From: Pomphorhynchus laevis
Lineage: Eukaryota > Acanthocephala > Palaeacanthocephala > Echinorhynchida > Pomphorhynchidae
NCBI GenBank assembly: GCA_012934845.2
Contig: WNNJ02001346.1
Coordinates: forward strand, 186,001 to 250,000
DNA: 64,000 bases
Reading direction: 5' to 3'
Below the pieces are notes generated by a model, which was given only the letters and a program-made list of their open reading frames with translations, searched no databases and was not told the DNA's origin. Numbering within the stretch: position 1 is the stretch's first letter; the number at the start of each line of letters is the position of its first letter. A program made the translations under genes and the position numbers. Shown here piece by piece: positions 55,101 to 64,000 of the stretch.

Positions 55101-55445
55101 AATAAAGATGACTTTATATAAATAATAAATATATAAGTGTTTATACAATTTACATTTATATAACGATATAATTTATTATTAATATTTAAAATAAAGATGA
55201 GTTAATATAAATAATAAATAATTAAATAAGAGTCTATACAATTTACATTTATATAACGATATAATTCATTAATATTTAAAATAAAGATGAGTTAATATAA
55301 ATAATAAATATATAAGTGTTTATACAATTTACATTTATATAACGATATAATTTATTATTAATATTTAAAATAAAGATGAGTTCATATAAATAATTAATAG
55401 TTTATGATTATAAACAATTTATATTTATATAACGATAAAATTTAG
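52190..55445. repeat. Satellite array, about 89-bp unit, about 36 copies
   Basis: Tandem units contain ACAATTTACATTTATATAAC, then GATATAATTTATTATTAATA, then TTTAAAATAAAGATG. Two main variants alternate irregularly: one with ACTTTATATAAATAATAAAT-ATATAAGTGTTT and one with AGTTAATATAAATAATAAAT-AATTAAATAAGAGTC. A few units lack TTA in the TTATTATTAATA part, shifting the period to 86. Neighbouring units are nearly identical, which suggests recent amplification. Open frames here are by-products of the repeat. Confidence 0.95.
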
Positions 55446-55560
55446 TGAATAATAAATTTATAAATACATTTATAAATAACATACGATGTATTCGACTAAG
55501 AAATAAATCTCATTCCTTATTGATAAAAGCAGGAATGTTGTGTAAAAAAATAAATATTAA
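55446..55560 (+). repeat. DR-like body at the end of the satellite
   Basis: Immediately after the last unit, ATAACATACGATGTATTCGA and AAATAAATCTCATTCC follow, a diverged version of the DR body (AAATAGCAGGTGATGTATCA, AAGGATTAGAGGTCATC). So the array seems to sit in the head of a DR copy. Confidence 0.45.
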
Positions 55561-56282
55561 TTTGTGAGTCAATTTGCTATATGATAAACTACTGAATTGC
55601 GATTTGATTGAATAAAACTACTAAATAATAAAAATAAACTATTTATTTATCAATATAATAAATTTCAAATATTTCAAGTGATTAAAACATAAATTGCTAT
55701 TTCTAAGATATACTTTTAGTGATCGTTTATCACTGAAATATCATTGATTTACTTATTTTTGTATAATCTACAAAAGCGATTGTATTCTTCTAATTTAAAT
55801 TCCGTAAATGTTAAAAATTTTACTTATAAAAAGCTAAAAAGTGTAAATGTAGAATATATATTTTTCAAAGGTGATATGGTTTATTTATTATTATTTATTT
55901 AAATATTTTTTATTTCTATTTATCTATTAATATTAGATAAAATTTTAGTTATCGAATTTATATCTATTAATATTAGATAATATTTTAATTATTTAATTTT
56001 ATTAGATAAGTTATCTAATGAAAGGATAAATCTTTAATTTTATAAAATCATTCAAAATAACGTAGGATTTTGTTATTAATTTTTTATAATTAATAAAATG
56101 TATTGACGGATTTCGCAACAAACGATGAATATTTTAGATTCATCAAGACATTAGAGGTAGATCATTTGTAAAGATTGTAATGTTGAAAACTAAAAACAAA
56201 ATAATTATTCAAATTTATTAATTGAAATAATTTTTTATTTTATTTTAATTATTATTAATCGTGGATTTTCTACTGTTTCTAG
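55561..56282. other. Intergenic sequence upstream of the cullin gene
   Basis: AT-rich, with a direct repeat of a TTTATATCTATTAATATTAG-type block near 55918-55985. It ends in TTTTCTACTGTTTCTAG (AG at 56281-56282), a strong 3' splice acceptor 22 bases before the cullin ATG. Confidence 0.5.
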
Positions 56283-56304
56283 ATAAGCATTTAAACCTCA
56301 ATTA

Positions 56305-59300
56305 ATGCAATCACTTAGACCAGCACCAGTAAATTTTAATAAGTCATGGACAAAGTTACGTGAATGCTTACACAACCTTTTGATATTTGATAAATCTCCC
56401 AACGAGGCAATAAAAAAGGATGATTGGCTGCAACTCTTTACGTATCCTTTTTGAAATGCTAAAATTCACTTTAGTATCTTTAAAATTTACATCAAACGAA
56501 CTTATTAAAACATAAATTTGCGTTGATATAATTGACGTTATATTTTTTATCTCTTGTGCTTTATTAAAATTCTCAGTAACTATCTTGTTATTGAAGACAA
56601 AAATACCCTTTTATTATTTAATTTTTGAGATTTCTGAGAAGCAAACAACTTTTCTTGAACGGCCTAAAGCTAAATTTCCGTGGAATTTCTTACCCTCTCT
56701 TATAGCTATAGTGACGTTGTATTTAAGTTTCATTCTATTTTTAAATCTCAAATAATTTTTTTGTATTAGAAATGATTAACTAAATTTGAATTAAAGTTCC
56801 TTCACTGCTGTTTTAATGATGTGTACTCTTTATGCATATCCTCACAAGAAAACATGTATGAGAAACTATATAATAACCTGGACGAATTTCTATCTGGGCA
56901 TGTAGCAACTATTTTAAAGGTATGTCTTACTTTTATATGTACTCAATGATTCTTACAGAGTTTTACAAATATTCTTTCTTAATATATTCAAATTTTAGTA
57001 AAATTAAATGTTAAATATTATGGCAATACAATATATTTTGCATTGTTATAAATACAATATTATAATTGTATCTAAGAAGTTATTAATGCCCACTGCAGTA
57101 TCTGGGCTTGGAAAGCATTGTCAGATTTACAATATATGAATTGAAAGCACTAAAGCAAAGGTTACATGAAAATAAATCGAAACCAAACTAGTTCAAATAT
57201 TAACAAACACTTGCAGATGCGCTTACATATGTTTGATCATTTGTTAACTCGTAAATTGTTAACTAATGATCTGCTGTTAACTTCACTGTTGACCACTCAC
57301 TTGTAATCAGTGATCAATAAATTTTATAATATGCATCACTTAAAGGTAATTTTTATATAAAACATTGACAAATGTACGTTACTTTAACAATACAATGTAT
57401 GTACTTTGTATTATTATAGTTTAAACTATTGTATATAATAACTATTGTATATTATAACCAATGTTATATTATACTCTGTACTTTGTATTGTTATATTTAT
57501 ATTATTGATTTTATATTTAACTTTATAGGCATCACATAACACGTCCAGATTTCAGGAAAAAATGAACTCTAGTGAAAGCGATTTTGATATCTTGAAAGAT
57601 ACTGCCATTAACAAAATAAAAAATAATTTCCTTTATGAATTGAGAGGATTCTGTGGGAAATAGTTTATCATCAATGGACGAGTTAAATAAGGTGGTGAGA
57701 AAAGGGGATATTGATGGGCATATGGATTTAAGTATGGAGATAGGCAGTGGATCGGCCCTAATAAAAACATTTCTGTGGAAAATAGTTTATCATCATTGTG
57801 ACAGCTACGAAATAATCGACAAAACTGTAACTAGTACAATTTCGTCATCGTTTTGACTAGTGCCGGGTGCATCCCACTGTTGGATGCGGAGGAGGACGGC
57901 ATGAGGCAAGTCGAAACGATGACGAAACCGTACTAGTTATTGTTTTGTCGATTCTTTCGTTGTTGCTAAACTGAATATAAAATAACTTTCTTATTCTAAA
58001 AATAGTTACATTTTTCATGATGTTTTTAAGATAGTGATATTCTTCATGATGTTTTTAAAATAGTGATAGCTATTAAATAGTGATAGCTATTATTTTAAAA
58101 TAGCTTTTAAAAAGCTATTTGTTTCTTAAATTTTAAATATTTTAATATAAAATATATTATATTTTAAATTAATTGATATGTACACATTTTGAAACATTCA
58201 ATATTTAATTATATTTGAAAGAGAGTCAAGGATGTTGGTCCACATTATTGTTGAAAGAAGAAAAGGCATCCGCCGACAAAACATTATTGTTGTTAAAACC
58301 AATATTTCGGTTTCCAAGCGAAACCATTTTCAAGGTAATTGTATACAGTTATAAGAAAATAATTTTAACATATAACTATACACAATTATCTTGAAAATGG
58401 TCGTGCTTTATATTATATTTTATATTACAATATAATATAATATTTTATATTATATTTTCGAATATTTTATATTAAAATATTAAAAATTTTAAATGTTTAT
58501 ATTTTTATATATTTTAACAAATTTATTATTTACGTTTTTAATATATTGAATTGTTTAGACTTTGTAAATTTAAGAAGTTAAAACAATAAACTCTAATTTA
58601 TTTTAGTTTTGAATATAACAGTTTGTTAATTGTGTGTAATTTGTTTATAGTCAATAATTTATCTAATACTTTTTTGTTATTGACAGACAACAAATTTGTA
58701 ATTTATTCTCAAAATGTTAGTGTTTTTATAAGTCCGGTTAATGACTTTGATGAATTAAATAAGCTAACTGAGTCTTTAAAATGCAATTTAAAAATAATGC
58801 AAAATAAAAGTTAAATAGTTAAATAATAAAAAATTAATTTGTTTCTTTGTTTGTTATAAATATTATTATTTGTTATGAATTATTAACTGAAATTAAAAAT
58901 AAAAATAAATTTTTATATAATTTATTATATTTTAATAAAATACATAAAATAATAAAATTAATAATTGTTTTTAGATTTTTTATAATTTAAATCAAGTTAA
59001 AATAAAAATTGAAATTTAAAATAAACGTCATTTTTATGAATTGACTAATTAATAACAGACGTTGTATCACAATAAGAATGAGAGGTCATCAGGAGGAACT
59101 GTTATGCTATCAGGTTTCGGCCCCTAACTCCTCTACCCAACATAGCAGCGGGGCCAAATACATGCTAATGATGTATTTCCTCTGAAATAACTATCTAGTA
59201 TCTTATTCTAATGCAAAGTATATTATTTATTATCCATCCATAAAAATTTGCCACTTAAGAGTTTAAATTTATTCTTTATATTATTGTGTTGATTTATATA

Positions 59301-62300
59301 TTTTACTATTTTCTGCTTGATGTTATTTTTATAGTAACCTAGTTTAAAATATGTATCTATTAAATTATTTAAATGATTTTGAAGAAAGCCAATATCATTA
59401 CATATTGTTGCAATTCTTAAAATTTCATTATTTAATGTATTATATTTTATATTATATGGTATGCATGAATGCTCATGCAAAAATATGTTTCTTGTAAATT
59501 TAAATATGTCATCTTTACGATATAAATTAAAAGTAGTTATTATTGATGTTAATTTAATGTTCATATCTAGATATACACTTTTTTATCATTAATATTAGTT
59601 TTAGTAAGAATAAGGCTACCTGGATAAATTCGTTCGCTTATAGTAACCTAGTTTAAAATATGCATCTATTAAATTATTTAAATGATTTAAATAATGATAA
59701 CAAAGGGGTTTAAACAAAAAAATAAAATAATGAAAAATTGTCATCTTTACGATATAAATTAATAGTAGTTTTAGTTAATGTTAATTTAATGTTCATATCT
59801 AGATATATACCTTCTTTAACATCAATATTAATTTTGTTAAGAATAAGGCTTTCTGGATAAATTTATTTACTAATTGAATAAAAATTATTAGAATTAAATA
59901 CACATATATAATCAATGTATCGAAACATATATTTTATATATTTATATTGTTTAGATTTAGTTTTTACACAGTTATGAACAAATTCCTAAATAATATGAAC
60001 AAATTACTAAATAATCGTTATTAATTTCTAAAGTGGAGTTTTCCTTTTTCCATTTCTGTAAAATTTTTAATTTTTTCATTACACGATTTGTCATAATTTC
60101 AAATTAATTTTTATCAATTTTATCACAGGATATTACGGCTGTAAGTAAAAAGGATCTACTGGTAGAGTATGAAAATCATTGGACTCATTACAATCGCATA
60201 ATCGTTCTATTAGACGGTGCATTTGGGTTGGTTTGATAAATGAGTGGATTTCCACATGCTGATCTCGACTATATTATTAAGCCATCTGAACAGACAATAC
60301 GTAAAAAATGCCGTATCAAGAGAGCGAATTCGTGCTGCATGTTACCTTGACCGAATTAATATGGATTACACTTCTGATAGAGCAGTATGGCTCTCTGTAT
60401 CTGAAGTAATTTGATTGTTTAGTTTTCCATATTCATTTATGCTTATCTTCTTTTAAAGCTAGCCCTTGTTCACTGGCGAAATGTATTAATGCCGACCGTC
60501 AAAGATGATATCATAAAGACGTCGCTTAATCTTATTGGAAGGTATCGTCAACCTATTATATGGGTTTTGAAGATAATAAAAGCTTTAAAATAACTGGCAT
60601 TTTTCGTTATTATATTAGGAAAGTAGTCATTTGAATTTTTTACTTAAAGCATTGACCAACTTGTGCCCTATGATCTGTTAACTTTACAATCACTCATTCA
60701 CTGGGTCACTTGTGACCAGTGAATATTTCGCTAAAATGACATATCATGTTATACATTGTTTCGTATCGAAATGTAACATGTCAGTCGTAGTCAAATGTTC
60801 ACCGATTATATGGGTGCTGCATCGCAAATGATAAGCACACACGATACCACTTTAAGTGTCTAGATTTGCATTTGATGTATCAATTCGATGACAAACAAGT
60901 GAATAAACCTGTTTTTAATATAACGCTTCATCCTGTGCGTATCCTGCCATTGTGACGCATTTGGAAAACACGTCACAATGGCAGAATACACACCAATGCG
61001 TCATAATAGCCATATACAGACGCGTCGCAATGGGTTTTTAAAAATTCGTTTCCAATGATTTTCGAACAATTCGTTCCTCTGATATCCTTTGTTAATTTTT
61101 AAAATTGGAACTTATCACGTTTTTAAACTTGAAGCTGATAAATTTATCAGACTTCTCAGATTAAAATTTCAAAGCGTTTAAATTTTTATACTTGAAGTTT
61201 TTAGTAACTTTTTAATCATTTTTAAAAAATGATATGTTATTTATTAAATAACATATTATTTTATTTTAAAAATAAAATAACATGTTTAAACTTACATTTA
61301 TTTAATGTTGGAGATAAGATTAAGTTTCGAATCTTATCTTTAGGACTTGTCCTTGATTTCAACGAGATAACTCGTTTCGGTCGCACGTATTCGAAATCTG
61401 AACATTTTGATAACTCTTCAAACTTCATAACCGAAAGTGATGATATCTAAGAAGATTGATCGAAAAATGCTATTTTTGATTAGCAGATCAACTATTTTAC
61501 CATAACGAATCTTGGCAGTTAAAGTGCAACTGCGTTTGTTGAGTTAAGGCGTCTATCACTCTTTTTATGGTTCCTATATTACAGGTAAATAAAACCCCTT
61601 AAGTAATTGAATTTCGGCATCCAGACAAAATTTTCTCTATTAGTCGGATCGACTATCTTTCAATTTTGTTTCGAAATCAACAGAGCAATTTAATCTGTAA
61701 AATGTTCAGTCATTCAGATCAACTTTGTACCACTCATTTTATAAATTCTATCAACACATATAATTTGCATCTGAATGTATGATTAATGGTATAAACGTTA
61801 TCTTCAAGAAGTAGTGTTCATCAATTCAAGGCAGGGAGTACCACTTATTTAAAAAGTCTATCAAAACCTATAATTTTCATCTGATTAAAGATATATTTCA
61901 GTTCCACAATACACACGAAATGGATTATTGTATTCCTAAACGTTTATGAGAACCAAAATGGATCGTATATCAGTAGTTATACAATCATAAATAAATCCAA
62001 TCTTTGCACTACTAGCCATATATTATCAGTCGTATCTCGATCCCAATGCTCTACCGAATAACTTGCAAGAAGGCTAATAAGAATAATGCCTCCTAAAATC
62101 GGAGCGATCATTCTTCTTAGAAATTGGGACCACAATTCTTGTTTGCTAATAGTTGAGAACGTTTTCAATGTTTCTTAGGGCAGTTGTATTTGACCATCGA
62201 CATTTAATATAACTCATAACCCTTCGTATTCGTTTCTTTGGCTTGAATATTAATCTTTTTTGGCTCGGATATTAATTGTTTTTTTTTGACTCAAATACGT

Positions 62301-63124
62301 TGTTCTGCACGAATATCTGTATTTTGTCGTATTCTCAAAAATTATGATCATCAAAAATTTAGCTATTTGAGAACGCAGATTGTTTGTGATCATTATCTTT
62401 TTTCTTGGATCCTTCCCACATATGATATCATCGATTGATTTAGTCTTTTAGCTAATAGTTTTTCGACTAATACATGTCGGTTAATTATGCCCTTGAATGA
62501 AACCAAACGTTTCTCAGTCCACGTTACAACGAAGTAAATGACCAATTTAACAATTTTCAAACACACAACGAGGTTATAATATTAAGTTTAATAATATTTT
62601 GGTAATGCTAATTGTTGACTTGGCAATATGTCAGTTGCTAGTTCTTTTTATTTTACAACAGAGATCGTCAATGCGGAATAGGAGGTGGTGGTGACATATC
62701 CAAAATTAGAGAACAAGCCAATGCGGTGAAATGTGTATGTGAATCTTTGGTAAATACACAATTCTGCCAGGTAATGTTGGAAGACAGCTCTTTTGTACGT
62801 AAAACACTTGCTGGGAATCTTTCATAAGTTTTAATTGAGATTAGAATTACAACGATTCCTTCGAGAAACCGTTACTTCAATTAACATGCCAGTTCTACCA
62901 AAACATAGCAAAGCAAACTACGCTTAATGATTCGTACGACGCCCTAGATTATATTGTACGAGTCAGCGAATTGGTTGAAGAAGAAAGAAGTCGAATGGAG
63001 GCGTTTATATGTAACAGCAGTTACCGATCCATTATTAATGAGTGTAGATTATGTCTTCTTGAAGATCATATTCCACAAATCAACAAATTTCTAAAAATAT
63101 TTTTGTTTGATAAGGATGAAGATG
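56305..63124 (+). CDS. CUL2: Cullin, CUL2-like, 5' part of the gene
   Basis: Seven exons fit: 56305-56441, 56817-56919, 60129-60226, 60282-60405, 60459-60541, 62662-62770 and 62845-63124, with phases that join without gaps into 311 residues; the gene continues past the window. Cullins are scaffolds of RING ubiquitin ligases; the N-terminal repeats seen here bind the adaptor. The start SLRPAPVNFNKSWTKL parallels human CUL2 SLKPRVVDFDETWNKL, and WLQLFTDVYSLC, HWTHYNRIIVLLDGAFGHLN and LVHWRNVLM match conserved cullin-repeat positions. CUL2 normally works with Elongin BC. Only GT-AG introns are seen apart from intron 1, which is U12-like with an odd 3' end. The exon 6 end is uncertain (62749 is an alternative donor). 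CUL5 or CUL1 are less likely. Confidence 0.85.
56442..56816 (+). other. Candidate U12-type intron in the cullin gene
   Basis: The 5' end is GTATCCTTT, the exact minor-spliceosome 5' splice site. TTCCTTCAC at 56797-56805 matches the U12 branch consensus TTCCTTRAC except for one base and lies about 12 bases from the inferred 3' end. The frame-keeping 3' end is ...TTTTAA before TGATGTG, so the last dinucleotide is AA and not AG. Confidence 0.6.
57803..57966. repeat. Imperfect palindrome with about 60-bp arms
   Basis: Arms share AACTAGTAC--TTTCGTCATC-type sequence and CGACAAAAC ends (57817 and 57950). The right part reads GGAGGACGGCATGAGGCAAG, then TCGAAACGATGACGAAACCG. GAGGA, a stem-loop and GAAACG is a layout seen with hammerhead-like motifs in Penelope-like elements. 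Confidence 0.7.
58300..58405 (-). repeat. Inverted repeat with a hammerhead-like minus-strand motif
   Basis: 29-bp arms with three mismatches at 58324-58352 and 58372-58400. On the minus strand the left end reads CTTGAAAATGGTTTCGCTTG, then GAAACCGAAATATTGG: a 6-bp stem (GGTTTC/GAAACC) followed by GAAA, preceded by a degraded CTGANGA-like stretch. It lies downstream of the Penelope-like RT fragment on the same strand. Confidence 0.6.
58970..59230 (+). repeat. Dispersed repeat DR, copy 5
   Basis: The fullest copy: AT-rich head, GTTGTATCACAATAAGAATG, AGAGGTCATCAGGAGGAACT, TATGCTATCAGGTTTCGGCC, then AACATAGCAGCGGGGCCAAA and a tail through ATGCAAAGTATATTATTTAT. TTTCGGCCCC and GGGGCCAAA can pair, giving a hairpin in the body. 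Confidence 0.8.
59223..60060 (-). mobile_element. Retroelement RT fragment, Penelope-like suspected
   Basis: The 113-codon minus-strand frame (59223-59564) reads YLDMNIKLTS-like sequence (with its upstream part), LYRKDDIFKFTRNIF, SCIPYNIKYNTLNNEILRIA and LIDTYFKLGYYKNNIKQKI. Further upstream, degraded frames give YMFRYIDYICVFNSNNFYSI (a YxDD-like RYIDD relic) and IYPESLILNKINIDV. The order RYIDD, IYPxxLxLxxxN, YLDMxIKL, LYxKxDxF, NIPxxxxYxxLxxEIxRI is that of an RT class I associate with Penelope-like elements. Two partial copies lie in tandem (59331-59630 and 59640-59870). Confidence 0.5.
60542..62661. other. Cullin intron 5
   Basis: 2.1 kb, GTATCG donor and ACAACAG acceptor. It holds a hairpin at 60935-60993 and a loose direct repeat (TCTATCAA-CATATAATTTGCATCTGA at about 61748 and 61854). 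No gene is supported; the frames at 61229-61450 and 61977-62168 look random. Confidence 0.6.
60935..60993. repeat. Hairpin in cullin intron 5
   Basis: 23-bp arms with two mismatches, the inner 13 bp (TGCCATTGTGACG) perfect, and a 13-base loop. ATTGTGACGCATT-like motifs recur nearby (61001-61030). Confidence 0.75.
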
Positions 63125-63358
63125 GTGAGTTATATTACCTTTGGAGAAGTTTGTAATTTGTATTATCGTTTTAATTAATTCATTATTTGCCCGGTAGTTT
63201 TTATCATTTTCTATTTAAAAAATGCTTAAATGATCAAATAGTTATAGTTCAAGATCGAAATTACCATGACAAATTCTACGTATTTTATATTATTTATAAG
63301 TTAAAAATCAAGATAAGAAGAAAAGATGTATTAAGTGGCAAATGTGACTATCAGACAC

Positions 63359-64000
63359 TTACAAGCCCACTAAAATGACAAAACAATTTTTATAAATTAG
63401 GATTCCGTAGAAATGTAAATAAACATTTTTTAAATTGTACAATGAAGATGATGCAGTAACATTTGAGGGAAGATTGTTCCACAGTTTAGGCCCTGCAATC
63501 GAGTATGATAGATGCGCCGTGAGCGAAAAATGACGTGGAACATATAATCTTGATCTTGTAGAATGACTGCGAAGCGAAATAGAAGTTTTGGATTTACTGG
63601 ATAATGTAGGTAAGATGAGCTGTGAAGGGGCGTTGGCATTTATGATATTCCATATAAAGCATGCTAGTTTAAACCTTATGCGGTTTGTGATGTCTAGCCA
63701 AGACAGCGAATTAAAATAACGCGATATGTGATCAAATTTCCTTAAGCGAAAAATAACTCTAACGACCGAATTTAGAATACTTTGCAAAGATTTGAGCGAT
63801 GATTTCGGATAATTAATAAGACTCACAGAATAATCAAGTTTAGAAATCAGAAGAGAATTCACTAATTTCACCGTAGTGAGAGTATCGAGATAATGTTTTA
63901 CTTGCCTAATGTCTCTCAAGATAAGAAAACAGCATTGAGCTTTGTGTCTGATGAAAGGAAGAAACGACAAGTGAGAATCAAATTAAATTCCGAGAATAGT
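63359..64000 (-). mobile_element. LINE RT C-terminal fragment, L2/CR1-like
   Basis: A 203-codon minus-strand frame, still open at its upstream end where the window stops. It has VKLVNSLLISKLDYSVSLIN, LNSVVRVIFRLRKFDHISRY, SWLDITNRIRFKLACFIWNI and YSIAGPKLWNNLPSNV, the standard end of L2/CR1 RT proteins. The same FRLRKFDH block appears as RLRRFDH in LINE-A. It lies in the cullin intron after exon 7, antisense to the gene. The frame is uninterrupted, so it is younger than the LINE-A copies. Confidence 0.8.

Larger units (their letters stand above)
56920..60128. other. Cullin intron 2, with repeats
   Basis: 3.2 kb with GTATGT donor and ATCACAG acceptor. It contains two palindromes (57803-57966 and 58300-58405), a DR copy and a Penelope-like RT fragment. 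A short duplicate, TGTGGGAAATAGTTTATCAT, occurs at 57645 and (one change) 57774. Frames near 57540-57860 do not resemble a cullin or any protein I know. Confidence 0.65.

Noticed and set aside
52190-55445. Regularly spaced repeats resembling a CRISPR array
   Set aside because: Units are directly adjacent with no unique spacers, and the surroundings are animal genes.
57653-57856. 67-codon frame in cullin intron 2
   Set aside because: It overlaps the arm of a palindrome and a short duplication and does not match cullin sequence; no splice sites fit the cullin frame.
61229-62168. Frames of 63-73 codons in cullin intron 5
   Set aside because: No recognisable domain and AT-biased composition identical to the surrounding intron.

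Overview
The window is AT-rich DNA from a multicellular animal, most likely an invertebrate. Two intron-containing host genes are recognisable: the tRNA 2-thiolation enzyme CTU1 (NCS6) and a CUL2-like cullin. A third small host gene was not identified. All three predicted start codons sit at or just after a pyrimidine-AG acceptor (0, 0 and 22 bases upstream), which suggests spliced-leader trans-splicing or 5' UTR introns. The first cullin intron has the 5' splice site and branch motif of a U12-type intron. The phylum cannot be decided from this sequence.

Layout. 1-35.6 kb is a retroelement graveyard with no host gene seen. It holds LINE copies of at least three clades (called A, B and D here), a decayed Ty3/Gypsy pol fossil, a short dispersed repeat (DR) and several copies of an unusual single-ORF retroelement (called CXC-RT here). 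36.3-36.7 kb holds the small unidentified gene. 38.5-50.8 kb is CTU1 in three exons; its 9.9 kb second intron contains an intact antisense CXC-RT element, a LINE-B copy, long palindromes and other repeats. 50.8-56.3 kb is intergenic and dominated by a 3.3 kb array of an about 89-bp satellite. From 56.3 kb to the window edge is the 5' half of the cullin gene, seven exons, with a Penelope-like reverse transcriptase fragment, DR and palindromes in its introns and another LINE tail at the right edge.

The most notable system is CXC-RT. It encodes one protein of about 1000 residues: an N-terminal cysteine-rich CXC-type domain, a large unknown region, a reverse transcriptase with YADD, a CCHC knuckle and a restriction-like endonuclease core, ordered as in the R2 group of site-specific LINEs. 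Two divergent copies (10544-14067 and 40815-43895) have uninterrupted reading frames and candidate target-site duplications of 13 and 16 bp. At least five further copies or scraps are decayed. A 27-base hairpin is conserved in the 5' leaders of two subfamilies and a small hairpin is conserved near the 3' ends.

How the parts relate: the two recognised host genes are unrelated housekeeping functions (wobble-uridine thiolation; cullin-RING ubiquitin ligase). Their introns carry most of the mobile DNA of the right half. Repeat families are nested: element 1 sits inside a DR copy, the satellite looks derived from the 5' part of DR, and several LINE deletions are joined through short fold-back palindromes.
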